NCBI RefSeq assembly: GCF_932526225.1
Contig: NC_064045.1
Span: 8,620,138 to 8,684,137, forward strand
Length of the DNA: 64,000 nucleotides
Direction of reading: 5' to 3'
From: Nematostella vectensis
Lineage: Eukaryota; Cnidaria; Anthozoa; Actiniaria; Edwardsiidae
Made by a program: the position numbers and the translations under genes. The notes beneath the pieces were generated by a model. It was given only the letters and a program-made list of their open reading frames with translations. It was not told the DNA's origin and did no database searches. Numbering within the stretch: position 1 is the stretch's first letter; each line of letters starts with the position of its first letter. Positions 22,813-35,078 of this stretch are shown here, piece after piece.

Positions 22813-23115
22813 TTGCTTTCTAGTAACCGGCCCCTACATCTACATATTTATGCCCCTCCATATGTTTGATATGATGGTGTCCCCCTCCCCCCCTCCTTTC
22901 AAGAAGTTCTGGATCTGCCCCTGGGCCTTAGCAATTGTGATAAAAGGTGATTCTAATACAAATAACTGTGGAAATTGGGCTTATATATCCACACACTTTT
23001 TTGCTTTCTCAGCATTCCTGTGTGATAGCATTAGGCTATGGTACACATACAAAATATGTTGGAAAATGGTAAACCCATTGACACCATCTTCCAGAAAACT
23101 AAACAAAGTAAGAAG

Positions 23116-24455
23116 TCAAGCTTGCATAACAGGCCTATCTTTCTTGGCTTCTAGCTTGGTTCCAGTAGCAGCAAATCCTGTCCCCCCCCTTTGCATGGGA
23201 ATAATATCCTTCTCCTTCAGTTTAACACTAGTAAATGGACAAAACATATCCTTCTTGATAATCTTCTCAACACAATCCAAAGTAACAACATGGCCAGTGT
23301 TTCTAAGGACTGCGCAAGGGACAGAGTTGCCTAGGGTGTCTCCGGTGACAGCGCACTTATACCTGACTTCTTTAGCAACTAAAGCTTTACTAGCGTCTTG
23401 CTCGGAGTCATTTGCTCGGGTGAACTTTACAGGGATAAGGTCCTTGATTTTGATGGGCTTCTTAGACATGGGGCAGTAGGTTTTGTTGTCCGGTTTGGTG
23501 ACGAGGGTGGGTTTGGCTTCTGGAGTCAGTGATGGAACCCAAAAACTTGGTAGGTTCTTGTAATCAATGATTGATCCTGAGAAACACCAACAAGATAACA
23601 TTAATATCGAAAAAAAAAACTTTTATGCTTTTAAATATTACTGTGTACAAACCTGAGTTGCAGGTTTTGTAACTTTTATTGTTTGATTATTTCAAATTTT
23701 GAGACAGTTTGACAGATAGATGGACTGACTCAAGACTGATAGACGGAATGGAAGGTTCAATGACCGACTGACCGACAAAAAGACAGACATGTATGTATGT
23801 AGGAAGGCACATACACGCATTTTAAGAGAGAAAAAAAAAGGGGTAGCTTAGTAATCAACTGATCAAGAGACACTGACAAAAAAAACACAAGGGTACTTAT
23901 GACTAGATAAGCTACAGACAAGCTTTAGAATAACTACGTGGTCTATGTCTAGAAAAAACTACAGACAAGCTGTAGAATAGGATCAACAATACCTTGTGAT
24001 GTTGATGGCTTTGCGTCGTCTAGTGACACCGTCGCGGTGCTTGATTCAGCTGTAGTTTTGGTCGCAGTGAAGGCCTTACTCGGCTTAGTAGTGATCCGTC
24101 TTTCCATCTCGAGAAAACTTGCAAGTTTAGATTTCTCCTTCTCGCTTATTTTCTCGCTCTCCTCGGCCAGAAGTTTCTTCTTCTGCTTCTCGTATTCCTT
24201 CATCTTTCTGGCCATCTCGGTTTTCTGGTGCAGAATGCATTCTAGGATCGCTTCTTTGTCGTACAAGAATCCATCGGGAGTAATCACTGGTTCCCTACAT
24301 GGTTGAAGAGTCAGTGAACAACAATCGAAATCTTTCACGGAATCTTTGCCTAATCGAACTTTCTGACTGCCGTAACCTGAAGTCTTAGTATCCTTGTTTT
24401 TCTCGTGGCGAGAATACACGGGATTTGCAGTAGCATTTTTAGCGTGGCGAGTCAT
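23116..24455 (-). CDS. NOSIP: Nitric oxide synthase-interacting protein homologue
   Basis: Two coding exons on the minus strand, 24455-23993 and 23576-23116, joined in frame across a 416-bp GT-AG intron; product about 307 residues, close to the length of animal NOSIP. The N terminus (MTRHAKN...YGSQKVRLGKDSVKDFDCC) and the split U-box/RING-like region (SLTLQPCREPVITPDGFLYD, then CPMSKKPIKIKDL in exon 2) are characteristic. A Lys/Glu-rich coiled segment links them (EYEKQKKKLLAEESEK). The C terminus carries GDTLGNSVPCAVLRNTGHVV and ends RPVMQA, as in the family. NOSIP is a nuclear E3 ubiquitin ligase that binds nitric oxide synthases and also associates with spliceosomes; the exact role here is inferred from homology. 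It stands head-to-head with ECHS1. Confidence 0.93.
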
Positions 24456-24774
24456 TTTCTTTAGTGAAGTGGAAACAAAATGGCGGCTCTACTAAAACCA
24501 CAGGTAACCCGAACAATTGAGCGCAGAATTTGACAAAGCTACACCAGGGGGCCCCTGTCTGGCTACATACAAAAAGCTTATTTTCTTATGTCGTATGAGG
24601 AAAGAAAAAAAAAACAAGAATCACAACTTCTCTAAAAAGCCAGAACATCATCTTCTACCCCAGAAAATCCTTTAGAATACACAAAGGTACAATCGCTTTA
24701 CAAAATGAAAAACAGTTTTAAATAGCAACATAGCACCCCACCCCTTCCCCCACAGTGCATATTTCAAATCCAAC
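24456..24774. promoter_or_regulatory. Shared NOSIP/ECHS1 divergent promoter interval
   Basis: Only 319 bp separate the two divergent start codons. No TATA box is obvious at either side. Inference: a bidirectional promoter of two housekeeping-type genes. Confidence 0.5.
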
Positions 24775-27700
24775 ATGGCGTCCAAGAGGCTTTTCCATCT
24801 TGCACGTGGATTTTTCAATCTTCAAGCGGGTTCGGCCTCAAGTCTGCGATATACTAGGGCTTTCTGTTCAGGTAAAATATCTAGAAGATAAAAACTACTA
24901 TCAATGAAGTTTTTTCAGCTCTAATTCTCAGTCTACACTTTATTGACAAGTTAAAGTGTAAATTGAAGTAGAGTTCAAAGTTTTTTCCTCTCATCTCTCA
25001 GAAGTATCTCTAACAATTTCTTAATCTATGAGCAGGAAGTCCATACTCTAAAAACCTTATGGATACCTAGAGTGTTCCCTGTCACAGTACAAAAAATATA
25101 CTATTATATAAAAAGTAAAAAAAGTATAAGCAGATCATTTACTTTAAATATGTAGTAAACAGCATTAAGATATCACGGGCAAACCAGACGAAATGTTTGT
25201 GTATCGAATATTGTAATATGTTCACCGAATATATCTGTAATAAAAACACACAAGTAGGCCTAGGCTGAATTTGGTGGGATGGAGCCGAGGATGCGAAGGA
25301 TATCAAGAACTTAAAACCAAATAAAAACAAAACAACAACAAAATAGCTTGAATGGTGTATGGGGGGTGGGTCCAACCACCCCCCCCCCACCCCCACCCTT
25401 AAGGACAATTAATTGTTTATTTGAGGAAATGGCTGCCAGCCCACTGCCAAAGAGAAAAAGCATCAAACAATTGTGTTATTCTACACCCCTTTCATTCACA
25501 ATAGTTATTGACTGATATTTTAGCACTCTCTGTGACCTCAAGAAATTCAGAATCAATCTTATGATCTAAATGGGTTATGAATTGTGTATAAATCGGTATT
25601 GTTTTTAGCTATTGATTATGCTGGTTTCATGAGCGTACTTATCCTCAGCAGCAGCAAACATATATCTCTGGTGAGTATTTTTTTTTTAATATCTGATTTT
25701 TTTTTTTTCAGCTAAAAAGTCATATGAGCACATCCTGACAGAAACCAAAGGGGAGAGTAACAATGTTGGCTTCATACAACTCAATCGGCCCAAAGCTTTG
25801 AACGCCCTATGCAATGACCTCATGTATGAGCTGAGCGATGCCTTGGATGCCTTTGAAGCTGATAAGAATGTAGGGTGTATTGTGTTGACTGGATGTGGGA
25901 GAGCCTTTGCAGGTGAGAATCATCTTTACAGCGGTTATGGGTTTATTTAAAAAAATGTTGGATGACCACCGATTTGTTCTTGTTCCCATTTGACTATTAG
26001 AAAATGGGATATTTGGGAAAAAAACTTACTCGAATCAATGAGGAGAACCTCAAGAATGCCTTTCAAGAATAAAGTTTTATGCATACTTTATTGATGATAA
26101 TTTGACTACAAATATAGTATCTCAGCTGTGCGCCAAAATAAGCCATGGAAATGGATGCATAAAGTTATCTTATTCTGCCTGTATTTAAATGTGCAATTTT
26201 CTTGATTAAAAAAATTTGAGAATTTAAATACTCGCGAAAAAATAAAGACAGCGAACTTTGATCTCGCAAAATTTAAATGAAAAATCACATATTTGTGTTT
26301 TTCTATTATCGAGCTATTCCAGGTGTATCGTTCATTTCACATCAACTTCAAATTTGCCAAATTAAATCGTCTGCAAACACAATATCTCTCTGCGATCGCG
26401 AAATTAAAGACTCACAAAATGTACGGATAAAATTTAAGACATACGAAAATAAAGAAGAATATTAAGGTAGTTGATATTATGCGGGAGCATCAAAATGGTG
26501 GTTTGATCAGCATTGTGAATTAGGTGAACTTCTAATTTTTATAAAGAGCACATGAACAGTCTACAAATTCTTTGATTGATGTGTTGTTTGTGATATCAGC
26601 TGGTGCTGATATCAAGGAGATGCAGCCCTTAACATACCAAAAGTGCTTGTCTGGTGACTTCCTGGGACATTGGACAAGGGTTTCCAAGTGCACCAAACCT
26701 GTCATTGCTGCTGTCAATGGTTTTGCTGTGAGTAACACACATACACAACTCAAACGCCTCATGCAATCAGTGCCAATACCAGGTGTGTTTTTAGGGGTAG
26801 GCATACAGTAGCTAGGGGGGGCAGCTAGGGGTAGGTGTAGTTAGGGGGAGCAACTAGGAGGAGGTTCAGCTATCGGGAGCAGCTAGGGGTAGGCGTAGCT
26901 AAGGGGAGGTTCAGCTTTGGGGAGCAGCTGGGGGGAGGTTCAGCTATGGGGTGCAACTTGGGATAGGTTTAGCTAGGGGGGTCAATTAGGGGTAGGCGTA
27001 GCTAGGGGTAGGTTCAGCAACTGGGAGCAGCTGGGTGTAGGCAGAGCTAGGGGTAGGGGCAGCTAGGAGGAGGCACAGCCAGGGAGAGCAGCTAGGGGTA
27101 GGCACAGGTAGGGGGAGCAGCTAGGGGTAGGCACAGGTAGGGGGAGCAGCTAGGGGTAGGGCAATTGGGGGAATAGGTAGGGTTAGCAACAGCTAAGGGG
27201 GCTAGAGGTAGCTAGAGGTAGTCACAGCTAGGTGGGGCAGCTTAGGGTAGGGCAGTTGGAGGCAAAGGTAGGGGTAAGTGCAGCTAGGGGGAGCAACTAG
27301 GGGTGGGTGTAGCTAAGGGGAGCAGCTCAAAGTAGGCTTAGCTAGGGGGAGATAGGTAGGGGAGGGTGCAGGGGGTGTGTACACCCAATACTAACTACCA
27401 AAAAGTTTTTTATTGGAAGAGCATAAAAAATTATACTATTTCCTAAGACTCACTCTGTCAACATGCAATGCTTCTGCTAAGTAGCAAACAAAAAATATTA
27501 TGTACATGTATATAATATATATGTATAACATAATTTATATGTTATCAACTGGAGCGATGCCGGGTGTACCAGCATCCATGGGTAATGTTGTTGCTTGGAG
27601 ATTTTAATCAAATGTTATTGGTAATTTTATCTCACTATAAGAAAAACATTAAAATAGAAAAAAATATATAATTTGCCAGGTTATTTGAAGAAACTCTGTA

Positions 27701-30700
27701 TTTCAACACTATTACTTTTCCTTGAAAACCATAATGCTAATATAAATCCGTAATAACTACCTTGAATGCTGAATGTCAACACCATCTGTGTTATTTCAGC
27801 TTGGAGGAGGCTGTGAATTAGCAATGATGTGTGATATCATCTATGCTAGTGACAAGGCAAAGTTTGGTCAGCCAGAAATTCTTATTGGTACCATTCCAGG
27901 TAGGATACACCTATTTCAAAAAAGGTTGTCAGTGCATACGTCGAATGGCAATAGCTTATTGGCAGGTCTACGACCGTAAGTGCTTATGGGTAGTAATTAC
28001 TTGTAAAAATGAAAGTGGTAAACTAAAGCAATATCAGAAATGGATAGTTGTATGTTTAATTTCCATCCTGAATCTGGGATGAATATTTTGGGACCCATGG
28101 GTCCTTTCGGTTGTAGAACTGCCATTTGTCAGTCGCAATAATTTGCCATTTGCCCTTACAAGGTTTTTGGAAATAGGTGTATATGGAGATTGGTAAAAGG
28201 ACCACTCTCATAACCTCTGCATTTCTTAGTTTCTTAACTCAAGAAAAATTGTAACCAATCTTAAAATGTTTGCCTTCTTTACAGAAATTATTTGCAAGCC
28301 ATTAAGCCAACCACATCCTTTTTCTATCTACCTAAGCTATATATTCTAAAAGATTCATGGCAAACAACCCTAGTTATGTGCAAATAATTGCTAATTGCTT
28401 TCTTTAACTCCCTATATCTCTTATTGTATTCCTCTTAACCTTTGAGAACTCTTCCCTGTTATTGTTATTGTTGTGGTTACAAGGTGCTGGCGGCACTCAA
28501 AGGTTGACCCGTGCAGTCGGCAAGTCCTTAGCCATGGAAATGGTGCTGACGGGTGATCCCATCAATGCTGACCACGCCCTCAAAGCAGGTACACTCTAAT
28601 AACTTTCAGATCAACCTTGGCTGTTACGAACACTTTAAAGAATAGCAACCAGCCTTTCCTTTGTTATCATTTGCATTTGAAAATACATCAGATAATTTTG
28701 TAACAAATTTTCAAAATAACCATCCTCAAATTCAAATTATTGAGTAACAGTGTTTTATTAAAAGGATCTCAGTATCTTACTTCAATAAGATAATGATAAT
28801 GGATGCTTTGTGTAACTCAGTTAGCTGGCTTTCCTGAAGGCACACATCATTATAAAAATAATGTGTTTTCTTATATATAGTCTTAGTTTTAAAAAGTTTC
28901 TCTTATCACTCTAGTGAAAATCATGTTGCAAAGCTTGACAAAGTAGGGGCAGCTAAGTTTTATTTATTGACCAGTCCATTAATGTTGACAATGATTAAAA
29001 ATTACTAAATACCTTTCATTATGTTGAAGTTGATCAAACCCCCAGCTAATTAAAACTGATTTTATTAAATGATAAACATAAAAATAATACACAATTAAAA
29101 ATAAAAATAATAACAAATAAAAATAATACACAATTATTGGAAGAGAACTACAAAATACAATAGCTAATTTTTATGGTTGTTATGAACACAATTGATTCTG
29201 CATTTGAGAATGCATCTCATGAACAAAACAATAGTTAGTAATGTTCATGGCATGTTCTTAGAATCTGATGTAATCAGATTAAATGAAAGGTTCTTATATG
29301 AAAAAGAGTGTATTTAGAGTGAATAATTATTGATTAATAAATTAATAAATTATTTATCATTATTAATATAATATTTATTTTCATTATTTCCATTTTTAGG
29401 TCTGGTAAGCAAGGTCTTCCCAGCTGACGACTTGGTTCCCAATGCTATCAAGACTGCAGAGAAGATAGCAGGTCTCTCCAAACTTTCTGTGGGGATTGCC
29501 AAGGAGTGCCTCAACTATGGTAAGTGTCAAAAGCTTTCTGTGGGAATTACCAAGGAATGCCTCAACTTTGGTAAGTGTCAAAAGCTTTCTGTGGAGATTA
29601 CCAAGGAATGCCTCAGCTTTGGTAAGTGTCAAAAGCTTTCTGTGGGGATTACCAAGGAATGCCTCAGCTTTGGTAAGTGTCAAAAGCTTTCTGTGGAGAT
29701 TACCAAGGAATGCCTCAGCTTTGGTATGTGTCAAAAGCTTTCTGTGGGGATTAACAAGGAATGCCTCAACTATGGTAAGTGTCAAAAGCTTTCTGTGGAG
29801 ATTACCAATTAATGCCTCAGCTTTGGTAAGTGTCAAAAGCTTTCTGTGGTGATTACCTAGGAATGCCTCAACTATGGTATGTGTCAAAAGCTTTCTGTGG
29901 AGATTACCAAGGAATGCCTCAGCTTTGGTAAGTGTCAAAAGCTTTCTGTGGTGATTACCAAGGAATGCCTCAACTATGGTATGTGTCAAAAGCTTTCTGT
30001 GGGAATTACCTAGGAATGCCTCAAGTATGGTAAGTGTCAAACGCTTTCTGTGGGGATTACCTAGGAATGCCTCAACTATGGTAAGTGTCAAAAGCTTTCT
30101 GTGGGGATTACCAAGGAATGCCTCAACTATGGTAAGTGTCAAAAGCTTTCTGTGGGGATTACCTAGGAATGCCTCAACTATGGTAAGTGTCAAAAGCTTT
30201 CTGTGGGGATTACCAAGGAATGCCTCAACTATGGTAAGTGTCAAAAGCTTTCTGTGGGGATTACCAAGGAATGCCTCAGCTATGGTAAGTGTCAAAAGCT
30301 TTCTGTGGGGATTACCAAGGAATGCCTCAGCTATGGTAAGTGTCAAAAGCTTTCTGTGGAGATTACCTAGGAATGCCTCAACTATGGTAAGTGTCAAAAG
30401 CTTTCTGTGGGGATTACCAAGGAATGCCTCAGCTATGGTAAGTGTCAAAAGCTTTCTGTGGGGATTACCAAGGAATGCCTCAAGTATGGTATGTGTCAAA
30501 AGCTTTCTGTGGGGATTACCAAGGAATGCCTCAGCTTTGGTAAGTGTCAAAAGCTTTCTGTGGGGATTACCAAGGAATGCCTCAACTATGGTAAGTGTCA
30601 AAAGCTTTCTGTGGGGATTACCAAGGAATGCCTCAGCTATGGTAAGTGTCAAAAGCTTTCTGTGAGGATTACCAAGGAATGCCTCAGCTATGGTAAGTGT

Positions 30701-33638
30701 CAAAAGCTTTCTGTGGAGATTACCTAGGAATGCCTCAACTATGGTATGTGTCAAAAGCTTCCTGTGGAGGTTACCAAGGAATGCCTCAGCTTTGGTAAGT
30801 GTCAAACGCTTTCTGTGGGAATTACCAAGGAATGCCTCAGCTATGGTAAGTGTCAAAAGCTTTCTGTGGGGATTACCAAGGAATGCCTCAGCTATGGTAA
30901 GTGTCAAAAGCTTTCTGTGGGGATTACCAAGGAATGCCTCAGCTATGATAAGTGTCAAAAGCTTCCTGTGGAGGTTACCAAGGAATACCTCAACTATGGT
31001 AAGTGTCAAAAGCTTTCTGTGGGGATTACCAAGGAATACCTCAACTATGGTAAGTGTCAAAAGCTTTCTGTGGGGATTACCAAGGAATGCCTCAGCTATG
31101 GTAAGTGTCAAAAGCTTTCTGTGGAGGTTACCAAGGAATACCTCAACTATGGTAAGTGTCAAAAGCTTTCTGTGGGGATTACCAAGGAATACCTCAACTA
31201 TGGTAAGTGTCAAAAGCTTCCTGTGGAGGTTACCAAGGAATACCTCAACTATGGTAAGTGTCAAAAGCTTTCTGTGGGGATTACCAAGGAATGCCTCAGC
31301 TATGGTAAGTGTCAAAAGCTTTCTGTGGGGTTTACCTAGGAATGCCTCAGCTTTGGTATGTGTCAAAAGCTTCCTGTGGAGGTTACCAAGGAATGCCTCA
31401 GCTATGGTAAGTGTTAAAAGCTTTCTGTGGGGATTACCAAGGAATGCCTCAGCTTTGGTAAGTGTCAAAAGCTTTCTGTGGGGATTACCAAGGAATGCCT
31501 CAGCTTTGGTAAGTGTCAAAAGCTTTCTGTGGGGATTACCAAGGAATGCCTCAAGTATGGTATGTGTCAAAAGCTTTCTGTAGGAATTACCTAGGAATGC
31601 CTCAGCTTTGGTAAGTGTCAAAAGCTTTCTGTGGGGATTACCTAGGAATGCCTCAACTATGGCAAGTGTCAAGCTTTCTGTGGGAATTACCAAGGAATGC
31701 CTCAGCTATGGTAAGTTTCAAAAGCTTTCTGTGGGAATTACCAAGGAATGCCTCAGCTTTGGTAAGTGTCAAAAGCTTTCTGTAGGAATTACCTAGGAAT
31801 ACCTCAACTATGGTAAGTTTCAAGCTTTCTGTAGGAATTACCTAGGAATGCCTCAACTATGGTATGTGTCAAAAGCTTTCTGTGGGGATTACCTAGGAAT
31901 GCCTCAGCTTTGGTAAGTGTCAAAAGCTTTCTGTGGAGATTACCAAGGAATGCCTCAGCTTTGGTATGTGTCAAAAGCTTTCTGTGGGGATTACCAAGGA
32001 ATGCCTCAACTATGGTATGTGTCAAAAGCTTTCTGTAGGAATTACCTAGGAATGCCTCAACTATGGCAAGTGTCAAGCTTTCTGTGGGGATTATCAAAGA
32101 GTATAGGAGTATAAAGTATACTACATGTTGCTTTTAATATTGTGTTATATCATGTATGTTATACTTTCATCTATTGTTTTTTAATGCACCATGGTATTGA
32201 TTTCAGCGTATGAGATGACTCTAGAGGAGGGGCTGAAGGTGGAAAAGAGGATGTTCCATACCACATTTGCTCTTGTAAGTACAGTCAACGCCCTGTTGAA
32301 GTCTTGAAGCTTTTACTTCTTCAGGTGTGAATTCACTTATTTAATAGTTAGTAGATACAGATGAAAAGTGATATTTATTAGAAACTAGAAGATAACCTTG
32401 AAAATTTCAAGAATGATTGCTCGATGTGCGGTGCTTTAAAATTATGTCACATGGGGTGTTGTGATGTCACATCCAGTGAAATCAGGGCAAAGTGTTTATT
32501 GATTCACTGGTTGGAAGTTTACTGGTGCGAACGGCTCAGGGAATAAATAGTAAAACCGTTTTCGCATTAATGACAAAGCCACTCATTGTCTCCCGATGTA
32601 AGTTATGGGAAAAAGGCTGGGCTTGGGATATCACCCCTTGTTGTATCCTATAACACCACAATTAGCGAGAAACCAACCAGGGTACACTCTCCCGAAAATA
32701 ATTTTACGACCTACCGATTTGCGTATCTCTTGCGAATGTGGTTGAATCACGGCTAGCGCTTTTTTAAATGACAAGATATTAGGCAAGTGAATCCACACTT
32801 TATTGAATAAACATCTATCACAGTCTGGGGTTATGTAACCAGCACATTCCAGAGATTCGCGGCATTGTCACTTATGAAAATAGCGGGATCACTCACTCAC
32901 ACTCACACTCACTCACTCACTCACACTCACTCACTCACACTCACTCACTCACTCACTCACTCACTCACTCACTCACTCACTCACTCACTCACTCACTCAC
33001 TCACTCACTCACTCACTCACTCACTCACTCACTCACTCACTCACTCACTCACTCACTCACTCACTCACTCACTCACTCACTCACTCACTCACTCACTCAC
33101 TCACTCACTCACTCACTCACTCACTCACTCACTCACTCACTCACTCACTCACTCACTCACTCACTCACTCACTCACTCACTCACTCACTCACTCACTCAC
33201 TCACTCACTCACTCACTCACTCACTCACTCACTCACTCACTCACTCACTCACTCACTCACTCACTCACTCACTCACTCACTCACTCACTCACTCACTCAC
33301 TCACTCACTCACTCACTCACTCACTCACTCACTCACTCACTCACTCACTCACTCACTCACTCACTCACTCACTCACTCACTCACTCACTCACTCACTCAC
33401 TCACTCACTCACTCACTCACTCACTCACTCACTCACTCACTCACTCACTCACTCACTCACTCACTCACTCACTCAATCACTCACTCACTCACTCACTCAC
33501 TCACTCACTCACTCACTCACTCACTCACTCACTCACTCACTCACTCACTCACTCACTATTTTTTTTTTTTAGGATGATCGAAAAGAAGGAATGACAGCTT
33601 TCATCGAGAAAAGGAAGCCGGAATTTAAAGACAACTAG
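24775..33638 (+). CDS. ECHS1: Enoyl-CoA hydratase, mitochondrial (short chain)
   Basis: Eight coding exons: 24775-24871, 25712-25912, 26600-26727, 27800-27899, 28484-28588, 29400-29519, 32207-32274, 33573-33638. All have GT-AG borders and total 885 nt (294 residues). It hydrates trans-2-enoyl-CoA to 3-hydroxyacyl-CoA in mitochondrial beta-oxidation. The N terminus ([16 protein letters not shown]...) looks like a matrix-targeting peptide. Crotonase landmarks: [15 protein letters not shown], the oxyanion-loop segment [21 protein letters not shown] with the first catalytic Glu, [19 protein letters not shown] with the second, and the C-terminal [18 protein letters not shown]. Introns are swollen by repeats: a G-rich array (intron 3), a 51-bp array made from the end of exon 6 (intron 6), and a long TCAC tract touching the last acceptor (intron 7). 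The coding frame is intact. Confidence 0.95.
26811..27375. repeat. G-rich minisatellite in ECHS1 intron 3
   Basis: Irregular units of about 20-26 bp ('gggagcagctaggggtaggc') run for about 560 bp. Many GGGG runs on one strand make quadruplex folding conceivable. It is not telomeric repeat sequence. Confidence 0.85.
29481..32095 (+). repeat. 51-bp array copying the end of ECHS1 exon 6 and its splice donor
   Basis: About 50 units, period 51 (donors at 29520, 29571 and so on). The first unit is the coding end of exon 6 (CTTTCTGTGGGGATTGCC...CTCAACTATG) plus GTAAGTGTC. Later units repeat about 39 exonic and 12 intronic bases, nearly all keeping TTG|GTAAGTGTC or TATG|GTATGTGTC donors. Because 51 is a multiple of three, each unit without an in-frame stop could be read as a 17-residue extension ([17 protein letters not shown] type). 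Some units carry TAG in the ACCTAGG variant. A few units are 48 bp. Confidence 0.92.
32888..33558 (+). repeat. (TCAC)n microsatellite, about 670 bp
   Basis: A nearly pure tetranucleotide tract with one interruption ('caat' near 33475) ends 14 bp before the acceptor AG of the last ECHS1 exon, separated from it by a T run. Open frames through it are artefacts. Confidence 0.97.
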
Positions 33639-35078
33639 AAGAGAAGCATTGGTCCAATAGCTTTGTGTCTTACTAAATAGAAAGTCTAAGCTCTTCGGCA
33701 GTGGATTTATCCGTCAGCCACAGACTCAGTGTCATTAGTTCATCAAATGGCTCTGCGCAGTGGTGCTCTGGCTAAATCCATTCAGTGCAAGTGTGGGATC
33801 TCTACTGGGTGTGAACATGGTCAGGGTGTGCAATGATGCTATTAAAGAATGTCGATCAACCACTCCTTTGTTATTGTTTACAAATGAAAATACAACGGTG
33901 TTTGGCAAGAAAATTTCGAAATTGTATTTTTTAGGGCTTCTGAGGTGTTTTTTAGGGTCGAATATCCCGACGAGCATCTCCAACACTTTTACCCTGTAGA
34001 TCCCCCCCCCCTCCCCGGGCATAGAATGCACCATTTAAACTAACTGCCGTCATAGAGTACTACTGTAGAAGTATCTCTCCACTCTTATCACGGGCTATAG
34101 GATAACTTTTATCTGAAGTGATGTCTAATGCTTGTTAAAACACGCATCCCTACCTCTACTGGCTGTATTTGCCTTGGTTTCGCTCCCCTAGCAAGCTCAC
34201 TGCGCTTACGACCTTTCAAACGACGCACGCGCTTTGTAACCGCCGCCGCCTGGTATATGAGTAACCCGAACCCCAGCGGCGCGTTTTTCTCTTCCCCACT
34301 ATAAAATATAGTATTCTTGGGGTAGGGATGATGTTGAGGTAGGAATACGCCTTCAGCCGTAAAGCTATCCTTGCTTTCGTAATATAACAGTTTTTTTTAA
34401 CCATTTGTAGATTACAGATTTGAACAGAGGAGAAGCGAATTGGCTTAACGAAGAGTGATTTCAATTAATACTTCTGCGACAGATACGAGAGACTGTAAAA
34501 TGATTCTTGTTGTCATGGAAAATAAAAGGAGACACAGACAAAGGTAAGACGTTGATATACAGCGTTTTTATTGAGGTCCTTTACTACAAGGACTTTGAAT
34601 AATCAATAAGAAAATGTTTACAATGAATAACTAATTTGTTGATATAGAACAGGCGCTCTGCAAAGCTCAAAATCATATTGAGTACAGACCATTGTATACA
34701 AGACACGTGATTGGTGGAGAGACCGCTTGTATACAAGACACGTGATTGGTGGAGAGACCGCTGTATACAAGACATGTGATTGGTGGAGAAACGGATTTCG
34801 AGCATGTACTATCATTATTTGGAGAGAAACGTCACAGCGTGTCACGAACAACAACAACATACTTGTACTTTCCTGTCACGCTGTCATGTCACGCTATGAC
34901 GTCGCGTATCAAAACGCACGAAAAACTGAGAGCTACACCTTAGGATTAACGAAAGCTTCGTTGTGTTCATCAGTATAATGCTGAGCCTAAAAAACATAAG
35001 CTATATAGGACTAGTTGTTTATCTCTAAATATGTTAATCTAATCACGCGCCCTATCTTAGAAACGGCGTTTATTACAA
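33639..35078. other. Intergenic: ECHS1 and NLR gene 3' flanks (convergent)
   Basis: The stop codons of the two convergent genes lie 1.4 kb apart. The stretch holds the two 3' UTRs, a C-run near 34002-34014, and at about 34685-34795 three copies of a 33-35-bp unit ('tgtatacaagacacgtgatt' plus 'ggtggagagaccgc'). No gene seen. Confidence 0.6.

Larger units (their letters stand above)
19241..23115. other. Intergenic region between the channel gene and NOSIP
   Basis: No gene recognised. It contains the 5' flank of the channel gene, an inverted copy of the repeat from 6888-7130 (about 20040-20240), unassigned repeat-like DNA at 20700-21330, simple CCA runs near 22095, a short inverted-repeat element near 22733-22812, and the 3' flank of NOSIP. 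Confidence 0.55.

Noticed and set aside
22682..23479. A 265-codon plus-strand frame
   Set aside because: Its right half is the complement of NOSIP exon 2, and the left part crosses a short inverted-repeat element.
26811..27375. Telomere-like GGGGTAGG repeats
   Set aside because: Units are irregular, 20-26 bp, and lie within a gene intron; no TTAGGG array.
29396..31693. A 765-codon minus-strand frame of 17-residue repeats ([17 protein letters not shown] type)
   Set aside because: It is the antisense of the 51-bp array in ECHS1 intron 6. The period is a multiple of three, so frames stay open on both strands; its composition is explained by the coding strand exon end.
32865..33572. A 235-codon frame of THSL repeats
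   Set aside because: Translation of a TCAC microsatellite inside an intron.
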